A stretch of DNA of 64,000 nucleotides, taken from Domibacillus tundrae (GTDB lineage Bacteria > Bacillota > Bacilli > Bacillales > Domibacillaceae). Position numbers and translations under genes: made by a program. The stretch covers positions 310,001-374,000 of the forward strand of contig NZ_LAJA01000001.1 of assembly GCF_000970675.1 (NCBI RefSeq), given 5' to 3'. This document shows, piece by piece, positions 31,934 through 40,603 of the stretch (position 1 is its first letter; each line of letters opens with the position of its first letter). Below the pieces are notes generated by a model that worked only from the letters and a program-made list of their open reading frames with translations, was not told where the DNA came from and did no database searches.

Positions 31934-32563
31934 TTAATGTGCTTTTTCTAAAGCGAGCTTGATCCCAAAAGCGATGAGAACCGTGCCTGTTATGCCTTCC
32001 ATAATCGTCTGGGTTTTTGGCTTGTTCATAAACACGCGAATGTGATCAAGCAAATAAATATAAAATAAAAACCAAACAGCAGTCAAAAGAATGTAAGTGA
32101 TTCCCATTGTCAAAAATGGAAAAAACGTGGAAGTGCCGGCATCAACGAACTGCGGCAGGAATGTTAAGAAAAAAACCGCCACTTTCGGATTAAGCAGATT
32201 TGTTAAAAATCCCTGCTTAAAAAAAGAAGTTCCTTTTGCCGCATGAACCTCCTCAGTATCAGCGCAATCGTCTTTGCGCTTGTTACGAAGCGCCCATAAT
32301 GTTTTCACGCCGAGATACATTAAATACACAGCGCCTGCATATTTGAAAATAGAAAAAACGAAAGCCGATTTTACGATAATGGCGGACAAGCCGACTACCG
32401 CTGCCAATGTGTGAATAAGCAGCGCGCAGCATGTCCCAATGACCGTTTTCAAACCGCCTGTCCGCCCTGATGTCAGCGTATTTTTCGTGGCGATGGCCGT
32501 ATCCGGACCCGGCAAAATAATTAACAATACACACATAAACAAAAATAAATAAAAGTTTTCCAA
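31934..32563 (-). CDS. LysE/RhtB family amino-acid exporter
   Basis: 209 residues with six membrane helices. Signature features: MCVLLIILPGPDTAIATKNT (about 9-28), the G-rich second helix (GLKTVIGTCCALLIHTLAAV), and FLTNLLNPKVAVFFLTFLPQ (about 120-139). Exports amino acids or related small molecules; substrate unknown. The TTG at 32563 is chosen (AAAGGA 9 bases away); the frame continues upstream through the ribosome site. Confidence 0.9.
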   Translation of the reverse strand: MENFYLFLFMCVLLIILPGPDTAIATKNTLTSGRTGGLKTVIGTCCALLIHTLAAVVGLSAIIVKSAFVFSIFKYAGAVYLMYLGVKTLWALRNKRKDDCADTEEVHAAKGTSFFKQGFLTNLLNPKVAVFFLTFLPQFVDAGTSTFFPFLTMGITYILLTAVWFLFYIYLLDHIRVFMNKPKTQTIMEGITGTVLIAFGIKLALEKAH

Positions 32564-32667
32564 TTCTTCACGTCCTTTCAAATTAATGTACCATATCCTT
32601 TCAAACGTGCAAGGCTCTTTTTGGGAAACTTTGTATTGTATAATGAGAAAAGAAAGCAGGTGAAGAA

Positions 32668-33129
32668 ATGCCGACGATTCAGCATGAAATCCGGATTAAC
32701 GCGCCCATCCACATTTGTTTTGATCTAGCGCGAAACGTGGAGGCCCACGTCCGATCCACCGCGCGGACAAAAGAGCGGGCTGTCGGCGGTGTGACGTCAG
32801 GTTTACTGAAAGCAGACGATACGGTCACGTGGGAAGCATTCCATTTCGGTATCCGGCAGCGGCTGACCACAAGAATTACGGAGATGAACCCGCCGTCTGA
32901 ATTTATAGATGTGATGGTAAAAGGCGCGTTTCAGTCGTTTACGCATCACCACAAATTTTTCCGAAATGGCGAGGGAACGGTGATGAAAGATACCTTTCAG
33001 TACAAAAGCCCCCTCGGTCTTGCCGGGAAAATCGCTGACCGGCTTTTTTTAGAAAAATATATGCGGAACTTTATTGTAACCCGTGCGTGCGAGCTGAAAC
33101 GGATGGCTGAACAGAATTTAAGCGGCTGA
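32668..33129 (+). CDS. SRPBCC (polyketide cyclase-like) protein
   Basis: 153 residues. IQHEIRINAPIHICFDLARN at the start, a central beta sheet (TVTWEAFHFGIRQRLTTRIT), and the long C-terminal helix (LFLEKYMRNFIVTRACELKR) form the START/SRPBCC hydrophobic-pocket fold. Ligand unknown. TATAAT at 32639-32644 is a probable -10. A histidine-phosphatase remnant follows. Confidence 0.85.
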   Translation: MPTIQHEIRINAPIHICFDLARNVEAHVRSTARTKERAVGGVTSGLLKADDTVTWEAFHFGIRQRLTTRITEMNPPSEFIDVMVKGAFQSFTHHHKFFRNGEGTVMKDTFQYKSPLGLAGKIADRLFLEKYMRNFIVTRACELKRMAEQNLSG

Positions 33130-33162
33130 ATGAAGACGGAATTTTGTGGAAGGAGAACAAGG

Positions 33163-33354
33163 ATGAGGACGATTTCACTTATCAGGCATGGCAAATCTAC
33201 TTATGGAATACGCGGAAGAGCATCATGCTGTCGTATTGATTGGACACGTTTTTTTAATCAGCTGCTGGCAGAGGAACTAAGAGAAAAAAGGCTGGGCAGG
33301 ACGAAAAAAACAAACACAAAACATTGGTATAGCACGACCTATTCATTTGGTTAA
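33163..33354 (+). pseudogene. histidine phosphatase (phosphoglycerate mutase-like) gene, internal deletion
   Basis: AAGGAG precedes ATG 33163. The frame begins MRTISLIRHGKSTYG, the RHG motif of histidine phosphatases, then jumps. In another frame, sequence reads EEHHAVVLIGH, the second catalytic His region. A frameshift in the T-run (near 33250) leads to FFNQLLAEELREKRLGRTKK then TNTKHWYSTTYSFG, which matches the C-terminus of the family. About 100 central residues are deleted and the ends are out of frame. Confidence 0.75.
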
Positions 33355-33371
33355 GGGAAAGGGGAAAGGTT

Positions 33372-34028
33372 TTGATAAAAGCGATTATTTTTGATTTTGA
33401 TGGGCTAATTGTTGACACGGAGACGGTTTGGTATGAGGCTTATAAAGAAACGATGGGTTTTTATCAGGCTGATTTGCCGCTTGAACGGTTTGTTCACTGC
33501 ATCGGGACAGATGATACGCTGCTTCATGCATTTTTCAGAGAACAGCTGGGGGAAAGATGTAACATTGACGAAATAGAAGCCAGGGCAAAATCTTTACACA
33601 AAGGAAAGATGAAAACTCCTCAGGCACGTGAAGGGGTGAGAGAGTATTTAGAAGAATCTAGAAATATGGGATATAAAATTGCACTTGCGTCCAGTTCCAC
33701 AAGGGAGTGGGTCACCCATTATTTACATGAACTCAAACTGCTGCACTATTTTGACGTAATGATCACGCAAGACGATGTTCAGAAAGTAAAACCGGCCCCC
33801 GACCTGTATTTAAAAGCAATCGAGGTCTTACATATCCATTCTTCAGAAGCAGTCGCTTTCGAAGATTCCTTAAATGGATGTCAAGCAGCCGTAACGGCCG
33901 GATTAAAGTGCGTGATTGTGCCCAATCCGGTAACGGAATCTCTGCCCTTTGAAAAACATTCACTGCGCCTTGCATCCATGGCGGAAAAAAGGTTAATGGA
34001 TGTCATAGAACTGATTAAGCCATCCTAA
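33372..34028 (+). CDS. HAD-superfamily hydrolase (beta-PGM/YhcW-like)
   Basis: 218 residues, TTG start after GGGGAAAGG. All HAD motifs are visible: I, FDFDGLIVDTE (nucleophile Asp at about residue 8); II, LASSST (about 111); III, KPAPDLY (Lys about 139); IV, AFEDSLNG. The helical cap lies between about 15 and 85. Probably a sugar-phosphate phosphatase or phosphoglucomutase of the YhcW type; substrate not deducible. Confidence 0.9.
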   Translation: MIKAIIFDFDGLIVDTETVWYEAYKETMGFYQADLPLERFVHCIGTDDTLLHAFFREQLGERCNIDEIEARAKSLHKGKMKTPQAREGVREYLEESRNMGYKIALASSSTREWVTHYLHELKLLHYFDVMITQDDVQKVKPAPDLYLKAIEVLHIHSSEAVAFEDSLNGCQAAVTAGLKCVIVPNPVTESLPFEKHSLRLASMAEKRLMDVIELIKPS

Positions 34029-34311
34029 ATAACGCGCCATCACAGCAGCAGCCAGGAGTCGGGAGCACGTAGCCCGCACATGATAACGATCGATCAGCTG
34101 AAGTGCGAAATCGGCCCAAAAGCAACCAATTTGCTTTTGACCATTATGAAAAGCGGTTCGCTCTTTTGTCATGAAGTGTGAACTCATTATTCGTGAATTG
34201 TGCGGGTTTCATGAGAAAAGAACAACTGTTTAAAACGATAGAAGGTGTTTAACCTCGTTCTATTCTGGTAATAGGAAATTAATGAAAAAAACAAAAAGGA
34301 GACGATATATA

Positions 34312-35247
34312 ATGACGAAAAATGTGCAAATCGGCAAAACAGATCTTCATGTGAATCCTATCGGCTTTGGAGCGAACGCAGTAGGAGGTCATAACTTATA
34401 TCCGAATTTAGATGAAGAAGCGGGCCGTGAAATGGTCCGGACGGCGCTTGATCACGGCGTGAATTTTCTTGATACGGCATTTATTTACGGTCCAAAGCGC
34501 TCAGAAGAATTGATTGGCGAAGTGCTGAAGGAACGCGGGAATCGTTCAGAAGCGGTGATTGCGACAAAAGCGGCACACGTCCTAGGCGAAGACGGCGAGA
34601 AATTCGACAATTCACCAGCGTTTTTGAAAAACTCAGTAGATGAGGCGCTTGGCCGCCTTCAAACGGATTATATTGATTTATTTTATATTCATTTTCCAGA
34701 TGAGCGGACACCGAAAGATGAAGCCATTGGGGCGTTGAAAGAACTGAAAGACGCTGGAAAAGTCCGCCATATCGGCGTCTCAAACTTTTCGCTCGAGCAG
34801 CTGAAAGAAGCAAATAAAGACGGACATGTTGACGTGTTCCAAGGTGAATACAATCTGCTTACGCGCGATGCGGAAAAAGAATTGTTTCCATATTTAGTGG
34901 AACAAAATATTTCGTTCGTGCCGTACTTCCCGCTCGCATCTGGTTTACTGACAGGCAAATACGACAAAAATGCAACGTTTGATGACTTGCGCAACGGTCT
35001 TCCTTATTTCCAAAAAGATGTATTTGCATCGAACCTGGAAAAAGTCGAGCAAATTCGGCCGATTGCGGATGCGAAAGGGGTTGAGCTTGCACATGTCGTT
35101 CTTGCCTGGTATTTAACACGCGACGCGATCGATGTGATCATTCCGGGAGCGAAACGGGCCGACCAAGTGCTGAATAACTTGAAAACACTTGATGTTGAAC
35201 TGACGGAAGATGAGATTAATAAAATTGATCGGGTTTTCCAGCCATAA
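34312..35247 (+). CDS. aldo/keto reductase
   Basis: 311 residues forming an AKR (beta/alpha)8 barrel. The catalytic tetrad is present: FLDTAFIYG (Asp and Tyr, about 47-55), ATKAA (Lys about 82) and FYIHFPD (His about 118). NADPH binding residues near the end: [15 protein letters not shown]. Related to the YqkF/YhdN group in Bacillus; substrate unknown. ATG 34312 with AAAGGAG upstream. Confidence 0.92.
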   Translation: MTKNVQIGKTDLHVNPIGFGANAVGGHNLYPNLDEEAGREMVRTALDHGVNFLDTAFIYGPKRSEELIGEVLKERGNRSEAVIATKAAHVLGEDGEKFDNSPAFLKNSVDEALGRLQTDYIDLFYIHFPDERTPKDEAIGALKELKDAGKVRHIGVSNFSLEQLKEANKDGHVDVFQGEYNLLTRDAEKELFPYLVEQNISFVPYFPLASGLLTGKYDKNATFDDLRNGLPYFQKDVFASNLEKVEQIRPIADAKGVELAHVVLAWYLTRDAIDVIIPGAKRADQVLNNLKTLDVELTEDEINKIDRVFQP

Positions 35248-35288
35248 TGATTCGTTAAGGAAAAATACATTTATTTAGAAATATGAAG

Positions 35289-35326
35289 AAGAGATGTCTC
35301 AGTTTGTTTTGAGACATCTCTTTTTT
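35289..35326 (+). terminator. Rho-independent terminator
   Basis: GAGATGTCTCA pairs with TGAGACATCTC over an 8-base loop, then six T. An almost identical stem recurs at 39219. Confidence 0.9.
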
Positions 35327-35492
35327 ATGTTTCATTATCTTCATTTAAGGCAGCTATTTGCCTTTTTTATCTAAAATGAAAAATTTTTAATAAAAAAATT
35401 AGAGGATTTTTATTTTGGATTCATAGGAACTTCATGACCGTGGGGTATTGTGTTCCTGTAAGACAAAACAAGTAATCAGGAGGAAGTTTATA

Positions 35493-36158
35493 ATGAATAA
35501 AAAATTTTTAGTTCCTGCATTAGCTGCAACGATTCTTGGAGGAGGAGTTGCTGGTTCTGTATTGAATCTTTCTGCATTTGCAACAGGCAATACGGACAGC
35601 GCACAAACAGAAGTCTCTGAAAAAGACGAACAAAAACAACTGGAAAAAGAAGCAAAACTAACGAAACAGGAAAGCATTGATATCGCGTTGAAAGAAGTAC
35701 AGGGCAGTGCGTCTGATGTAGAGCTTGAAAATGAAGATGGTGTTGTCATCTACAGCGTGGAAATTACAGATGATCAGGGTCAAAAACACGAGGTCGCGGT
35801 GGATGCGAATACAGGCAAAATTTTAAAAGTTGAAGCAGACGATGAAGAGTCAGACAAAGAAGGTGGGGAAGAAAATGACGCGGAAGAACAAAAGCGTCTT
35901 GAAAAAGAAGCAACGTTAACAAAAGATGAGAGTACAACAATTGCCCTTAAAGAAGTACCAGGCAAAGTAAAAGACGCAGCACTTGAAGATGAAGACGGCG
36001 TTGTTGTTTTTGCAGTAGATGTGATCGATGAATCAGGCCAGGAACAAGAAGTATTAGTGGATGCGAAAACAGGCAAGGTGTTACAAGCAGAGGCTGACGA
36101 TGAAGAAAACGATGGCGAAGAAGACGACGATGCTGAAACAGATGATGATAACGAATAA
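35493..36158 (+). CDS. secreted protein with two PepSY domains
   Basis: 221 residues. ATG 35493 with CAGGAGG. Signal peptide to about residue 27 (FATGN), then two tandem PepSY units: LTKQESIDIALKEVQGSASD...HEVAVDANTGKILKVEAD and LTKDESTTIALKEVPGKVKD...EVLVDAKTGKVLQAEAD, separated and followed by very acidic spacers (DDEESDKEGG; EENDGEEDDDAETDDDNE). PepSY domains are thought to inhibit peptidases or act as extracellular regulators. The neighbouring PAP2 and two-component genes recall B. subtilis ykoGHI, where YkoI is a PepSY protein, so this may be a target or sensor input of that system (inference). Confidence 0.9.
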   Translation: MNKKFLVPALAATILGGGVAGSVLNLSAFATGNTDSAQTEVSEKDEQKQLEKEAKLTKQESIDIALKEVQGSASDVELENEDGVVIYSVEITDDQGQKHEVAVDANTGKILKVEADDEESDKEGGEENDAEEQKRLEKEATLTKDESTTIALKEVPGKVKDAALEDEDGVVVFAVDVIDESGQEQEVLVDAKTGKVLQAEADDEENDGEEDDDAETDDDNE

Positions 36159-36171
36159 GACAGCATGATCA

Positions 36172-36210
36172 GAATCCTATTTGCTGCAAGCAAATAGGAT
36201 TCTTCCTTTC
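36172..36210 (+). terminator. Rho-independent terminator
   Basis: AGAATCCTATTTGCT pairs perfectly with AGCAAATAGGATTCT across 3 bases, followed by a T/C-rich run. Confidence 0.85.
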
Positions 36211-36278
36211 ATTTTAATAAAAATGTCCGCCCCGAATAAACTAATTAGCTGAATAAATCCACAGGTGGTGGTATCGAT

Positions 36279-36947
36279 ATGAATGTAAAACATCAGCTTA
36301 CATTTGCTTTTTTAGTCACGTTGCTATCCCTTCTCGCGTTTAGTTTTATAGCTGTTCAAATCAGCACAGAAAAAATTGGACATTTTGACCAATTGATTAT
36401 AGCCTTTATACAAGAACTTGAGTCACCGTTTTTGACGTCAGGCATGAAATTTTTTACGTTTATTGGTTCTTACATGGGGGTTGTCCTGCTTACCGTTCTC
36501 ATTTTATGTATTTTCTCAAAAATCGTGCACCAGCGTACTGAACTTATTTTATTTGTTATGGTCATTACGGGTTCTGTTGTTTTAAACCGCCTCTTAAAAG
36601 AATTTTTTCATCGTGCGCGGCCGGATTTGCACCAGCTTATTGAGATAGGCGGTTTTAGTTTTCCAAGCGGGCATGCCATGAACGCTTTTACGGTATACGG
36701 CATTTTGACGTTTTTGCTTTGGCAGCATATCCCCTCCAAATGGCTGCGCGTGGTGTTGATTTCTTTCAGTGTTTTCATGATTTCAGCCATTGGCATAAGC
36801 CGCATTTATTTAGGTGTGCATTTTCCAAGTGATATTCTTGGCGGTTACTTTGCCGGCGGGTTCTGGCTTTCAATCGCCATCGGATTCTTTCAGGATTACA
36901 AAGAAAAACGATCGTATTCAAGCAAGGCGATGGAAGAAGGGAGATAG
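36279..36947 (+). CDS. PAP2-family membrane phosphatase
   Basis: 222 residues with six helices. The three PAP2 motifs are intact: KEFFHRARP (about 110-118), FPSGHAM (about 128-134) and SRIYLGVHFPSDIL (about 170-183). Enzymes of this type dephosphorylate undecaprenyl pyrophosphate or phosphatidylglycerol phosphate at the outer membrane face. Only 3 bases before the response-regulator gene, so they are one operon. Confidence 0.92.
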   Translation: MNVKHQLTFAFLVTLLSLLAFSFIAVQISTEKIGHFDQLIIAFIQELESPFLTSGMKFFTFIGSYMGVVLLTVLILCIFSKIVHQRTELILFVMVITGSVVLNRLLKEFFHRARPDLHQLIEIGGFSFPSGHAMNAFTVYGILTFLLWQHIPSKWLRVVLISFSVFMISAIGISRIYLGVHFPSDILGGYFAGGFWLSIAIGFFQDYKEKRSYSSKAMEEGR

Positions 36948-36950
36948 AAG

Positions 36951-37628
36951 ATGCAAACGATCTTAATTATAGAGGACGAAGAAGGAATATCAGAGTTTTT
37001 AGAGCTTGAACTCAAATATGAAGGATACACAGTTGAGACTGCGGATGACGGCCGGAAGGGGCTGGACATGGCCATCCAGCAGGACTTTGACGTTATTCTC
37101 CTCGATTTGATGCTTCCCGGGCTAAATGGAATTGAAGTGTGCAGAAGGTTGCGGACGGTCAAGGATACACCCATTATTATGCTGACAGCAAAAGACAGTG
37201 TCATGGACCGGGTGATGGGTCTTGATAATGGCGCGGATGATTATTTGCCAAAGCCATTTGCTATTGAAGAGCTGCTTGCCAGAATGCGGGTGATTTTTAA
37301 ACGCCAGGAACGAATGGAATCAAATCAGATGAAATCATTAACATTTAAAGAACTGGAGCTGGATTTGGAATCGCGGCTCCTGTCAAAGGAAAATGAAACG
37401 ATCGAGCTTACGAATAAAGAGTTTGAACTTCTTTCATTTTTTATGAAAAACATTAATCGAGTGTTAACGAGGGACAGGCTGCTCGAGCATATATGGTCGT
37501 ATGATACGGCCGTCGAAACAAATGTCATCGATGTGTATGTCCGCCATTTGCGGACTAAATTAAATATCAATGAAAAAGAAGCATATATTCAAACCGTAAG
37601 AGGAGTCGGATATGTGATGCGGGAGTGA
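36951..37628 (+). CDS. OmpR-family response regulator, YkoG-like
   Basis: 225 residues. Receiver domain (about 1-118): acidic pocket IIEDE, phospho-acceptor Asp52 (VILLDLMLPG) and Lys in PKPFAIEEL. The C-terminal winged helix (about 128-222) has ELDLESRLL, NKEFELLSFFMKN and VDVYVRHLRTKL-like DVYVRHLRTKL and the final RGVGYVM. Likely regulates its own operon and the PepSY gene upstream. The kinase gene overlaps its stop. Confidence 0.93.
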   Translation: MQTILIIEDEEGISEFLELELKYEGYTVETADDGRKGLDMAIQQDFDVILLDLMLPGLNGIEVCRRLRTVKDTPIIMLTAKDSVMDRVMGLDNGADDYLPKPFAIEELLARMRVIFKRQERMESNQMKSLTFKELELDLESRLLSKENETIELTNKEFELLSFFMKNINRVLTRDRLLEHIWSYDTAVETNVIDVYVRHLRTKLNINEKEAYIQTVRGVGYVMRE

Positions 37629-39025
37629 AGAAATGGAGAAATTATTATTCTGGTTTGCCGATTAAATGGAAGATAACCCTTTGGTCCTCTGCATTCATGT
37701 TTATTCTCTTTCTTTCTTATTTAATTCTGCAATACCTCATTATTGAGCAAAGAACGCTAAGCTACGAAAAAGAAAACGTCAATCATCAGCTGGAAGAAAT
37801 TCTTGTCTTCATTGAATCGAGCAATGAGCCGCTTTCAGCAGAAGAAATACAACGCAGCGAAAACGACTTTTCAAGAATTAATAATGAAGATCAGCTCATG
37901 CGAATCATCGATGAAAAAGGAAATATCATTATCAGCGTTTCCAATGATTTGGCTGAAACGGATATCTCTCCTGCCTCTGTCAACAGCAAGCGTTTTGAAG
38001 TAATTCGAAATGGTGAAGATCCACTCCTTATTTTAAGAGCACCGGTCGCAAACGCTGAATTTACCGGAACGGTTGAAATCATCCGAAGCATGGAGATGTT
38101 TGATGACTTTATTGATAACATCTTCGTGATTTTAATTGCGGCAGGGGTTGGCGGTTTGCTGCTGAGTTTTCTTGGAGGAACCTTTTTATCCAAACAACTA
38201 TTATCCAATGTACGGGCGATGACCGAAACGATGCAAAAGATTAAAGTGAATGGGCTTGAAGAACGTGTTCCCATTAACGAAACGAATGATGAAATTGCGC
38301 AGTTAGGAAAACTGTTTAATGAATTAATGGATGATCTGGAAGCATCCTTTTTGCAGCAAAAGCAATTTGTAGAGGATGCCTCTCATGAACTGCGAACCCC
38401 TTTGGCGATTATCCACGGCCATCTCGCTTTGTTAAACCGATGGGGAAAAGATGACCCTGAAGTGCTGGCAAAATCGCTCGATTCCAGTTTAAAAGAAGTT
38501 GACCGCTTAATTAAGCTTGTTCAAGAGCTGCTGGAGCTTTCAAGAGCGGAAGCGGGAACAGTCGGACCGATTGAGGCCGGTCCACTCATCCAAACGGTAA
38601 AACAAAACTTTGAACTGCTGCATCCTGACTTTACGTTTATCACACATATACAGGAAAACATCCCGTCCGCTGCGATACCAGCCCGTCATTTGGAGCAAGT
38701 ATTGATTATCCTGCTCGATAATGCGGTGAAGTTCTCACGGGAGGAAAAGAAAATCGTGATTGCCTGTACGTTTGAAAATCAGGCCATCAGGATAATGGTA
38801 ATGGACCGGGGAATCGGGATTCCTGAACAAGATATTCCTTTTGTTTTAAACAGGTTTTACCGGGTCGATAAAGCGAGAAGCCGTAAACAAGGAGGGCAGG
38901 GTCTTGGACTTGCCATCGCGAAACGCTGGATTGAAAAATATAACGGCACCATCGGTATTCAAAGCGGCGAGGGAGAAGGAACGACATTTACGATTGCGTT
39001 TCCAATCTCGGATCAGCGCGATTGA
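37625..39025 (+). CDS. sensor histidine kinase, YkoH-like
   Basis: 466 residues starting at a GTG that overlaps the regulator's TGA. Two membrane helices (about 15-42 and 167-190) flank an extracellular sensor of about 120 residues. HAMP (about 190-245), phospho-acceptor FVEDASHELRTPLAI (His about 257), N box LLDNAVKFS, G1 MDRGIGIPEQD, F box, and G2 GGQGLGLAIAKRW are all present. It should phosphorylate the adjacent OmpR-type regulator. Signal unknown. Confidence 0.93.
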   Translation: MKKWRNYYSGLPIKWKITLWSSAFMFILFLSYLILQYLIIEQRTLSYEKENVNHQLEEILVFIESSNEPLSAEEIQRSENDFSRINNEDQLMRIIDEKGNIIISVSNDLAETDISPASVNSKRFEVIRNGEDPLLILRAPVANAEFTGTVEIIRSMEMFDDFIDNIFVILIAAGVGGLLLSFLGGTFLSKQLLSNVRAMTETMQKIKVNGLEERVPINETNDEIAQLGKLFNELMDDLEASFLQQKQFVEDASHELRTPLAIIHGHLALLNRWGKDDPEVLAKSLDSSLKEVDRLIKLVQELLELSRAEAGTVGPIEAGPLIQTVKQNFELLHPDFTFITHIQENIPSAAIPARHLEQVLIILLDNAVKFSREEKKIVIACTFENQAIRIMVMDRGIGIPEQDIPFVLNRFYRVDKARSRKQGGQGLGLAIAKRWIEKYNGTIGIQSGEGEGTTFTIAFPISDQRD

Positions 39026-39044
39026 AGCAATTTTTCTAAGGAGC

Positions 39045-39205
39045 GTGAATATAGAAAACTGGATTACAGATTAAATGAGTCAATACGGATATATGGGGAT
39101 TTTTCTCCTGATTGCATTAGAAAACATTCTTCCGCCCATTCCATCAGAAGTTATCTTAACATTTGGCGGATTTATGACAACCACTTGCAGGAAAAGCAGT
39201 ACTGT
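39045..39205 (+). pseudogene. DedA-family gene, 3' truncated with a nonsense codon
   Basis: AAGGAG precedes GTG 39045; codons read MNIENWITD, a TAA (39072-39074), then MSQYGYMGIFLLIALENILP PIPSEVILTFGGFM, a clear DedA N-terminus (undecaprenyl-phosphate flippase-type membrane family, about 200 residues). After about 38 residues the similarity ends (TTTCRKSS) and a terminator follows. The remaining 150 residues have been deleted. Confidence 0.8.
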
Positions 39206-39218
39206 GAAAAAAAAAAGA

Positions 39219-39250
39219 GAAGATGTCTCAGGTTTTTTGAGACATCTCCT
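39219..39250. terminator. terminator hairpin
   Basis: AGATGTCTCA pairs with TGAGACATCT over 7 T. The A-run at 39207-39216 gives a strong T-run on the minus strand, downstream of the kinase gene; the plus side has a weaker tract. Confidence 0.75.
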
Positions 39251-39340
39251 TTGAATTATATTTCGGCACTTCCTGAATGAAAAAGGGCGTGAGCAGTCGT
39301 ACCAGCGTCTGTTTTTCGTTTTATCACTCCCGTTTTCACT

Positions 39341-40135
39341 TTAACCGAGGGAGATTACTTTTTTTGCGTCCGCCATAAGTTCATCGGCTGTTACATATGG
39401 TTGATCAAGCTGAAGCATCCGGCGAATCGTGTGACGTGCCGCAGGGGAAAGCACAAGCTCTTCTTCCCAGCTTTTTTCTTTTTTTGACGCAGACTCGAAC
39501 GTGGAATACAACAGGAACAGCGCAAAATGGCCGAGCGCGAAAAAGTCGCTTCTGACAGACAGCTCCCGAAACAGCGGATGCTCTTTTTTTTGTTTGCGGG
39601 GTGAAGAGGCGATCTTGCTGTCCAGTAACCGGGCCAAGCCGAAATCAATCACATACACGGAAGCGCCGTCCCATAAAATATTCGGGATGCGCAAATCGCG
39701 GTGGATAATGCCTTGCTTATGGAAGTATTGAATCACATTGATCACATCGAGCAAAATCAAAAATGTTTCTTTTTCGGTGTATACCTTGTTTTTGTTGAAA
39801 ATCAACTCTTCAAAATTGGGCGCGTCGATGAAGTCCATGACAAGAAACGGAACTCCGTCTTCCTCAAACGTAGCCACAAACTGAGGGATAGAAGGATGTT
39901 GGAATTGCTGCAAAAAGTCCGCTTCCTGCCAGAAATATTGTACTTCTTCTGACTTGTGCCGTTTTCGTTTTCGCAGCTGCTTTACGACCACAGTCCTGCC
40001 TGTTTGAAGATCTTTCGCTTTATACGTAAGACCGTAGCTTCCTTTGCCGATCAAGCTGTTTAGCTTAAAGCGGCCGCGGACCAGGGTATCTGGTTTCAGC
40101 GGCCGTTCAAATAGCGCGGAGAAAATAATGTCCAC
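39341..40135 (-). CDS. Hanks-type Ser/Thr protein kinase
   Basis: 264 residues, soluble, kinase domain only. Gly-loop IGKGSYG (about 29-35), VAIK-type VVVKQ (Lys52), catalytic loop IIHRDLRIPNILWD (Asp about 147), and DFGLAR (about 167). No PASTA repeats or transmembrane helix, so unlike PrkC; it resembles B. subtilis YbdM-type kinases. GTG start, 5 bases after the stop of a tiny Ser/His/Lys-rich gene, implying an operon and possibly a substrate relationship (inference). Confidence 0.9.
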   Translation of the reverse strand: MDIIFSALFERPLKPDTLVRGRFKLNSLIGKGSYGLTYKAKDLQTGRTVVVKQLRKRKRHKSEEVQYFWQEADFLQQFQHPSIPQFVATFEEDGVPFLVMDFIDAPNFEELIFNKNKVYTEKETFLILLDVINVIQYFHKQGIIHRDLRIPNILWDGASVYVIDFGLARLLDSKIASSPRKQKKEHPLFRELSVRSDFFALGHFALFLLYSTFESASKKEKSWEEELVLSPAARHTIRRMLQLDQPYVTADELMADAKKVISLG

Positions 40136-40140
40136 TTTAC

Positions 40141-40308
40141 TTAGCTGCTGTAAGAGCTGTAAGAAGATCCGCGTTTTTTCTTATAGTAATGATGCCCGTG
40201 CTTTGACGAGTGATGAGAATGCTTTCTAGACCGGTGATCACTGCTGGAATAACGGCGGCCATGAGAAGACTTTTGGTTTAGTAATTGTTTAAGGAGTTTC
40301 TTTAACAT
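40141..40308 (-). CDS. 55-residue basic Ser/His/Lys-rich protein
   Basis: Too short for ordinary calling. ATG 40308 with AGGGATC upstream. MLKKLLKQLLNQKSSHGRRY then SSSDHRSRKHSHHSSKHGHH, YYKKKRGSS and YSSYSS. The composition resembles spore coat proteins of the CotG type (Ser/Lys/His/Tyr-rich), which are substrates of a kinase (CotH) in B. subtilis. It lies 5 bases upstream of a Ser/Thr kinase gene, so it may be the kinase substrate or a coat component (inference). Confidence 0.6.
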   Translation of the reverse strand: MLKKLLKQLLNQKSSHGRRYSSSDHRSRKHSHHSSKHGHHYYKKKRGSSYSSYSS

Positions 40309-40603
40309 AAGATCCCTGCTTTCCTTTTTTTCTTATTTACGAATCAAAATGGAAATTGGTTTCATTTTAATTTAAAATCGCCATGTTTACTAGCTGGACC
40401 ATAACTGATGGGAATGCACTTTTAGGTATTTAACAATATGGATATGCTTAAATAAGTGAAAGAAGACGGGGCAGTCGTCCGGCTTTATTCGAATTGGATG
40501 ATTACGTCGTGGCGTCTGAGATCGAACGAACATAGTCATGACGCAAAAGAAGCCGTTTTTCACAACAGTTTCTTTTGTTTTGGAAAGAGCGCATCCATGT
40601 TTA

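Noticed and set aside
18831-33354. A mobile island or prophage as the cause of the decayed region
   Set aside because: No integrase, transposase, phage structural gene, att-like duplication or tRNA target was seen; the remnants are ordinary chromosomal gene families.
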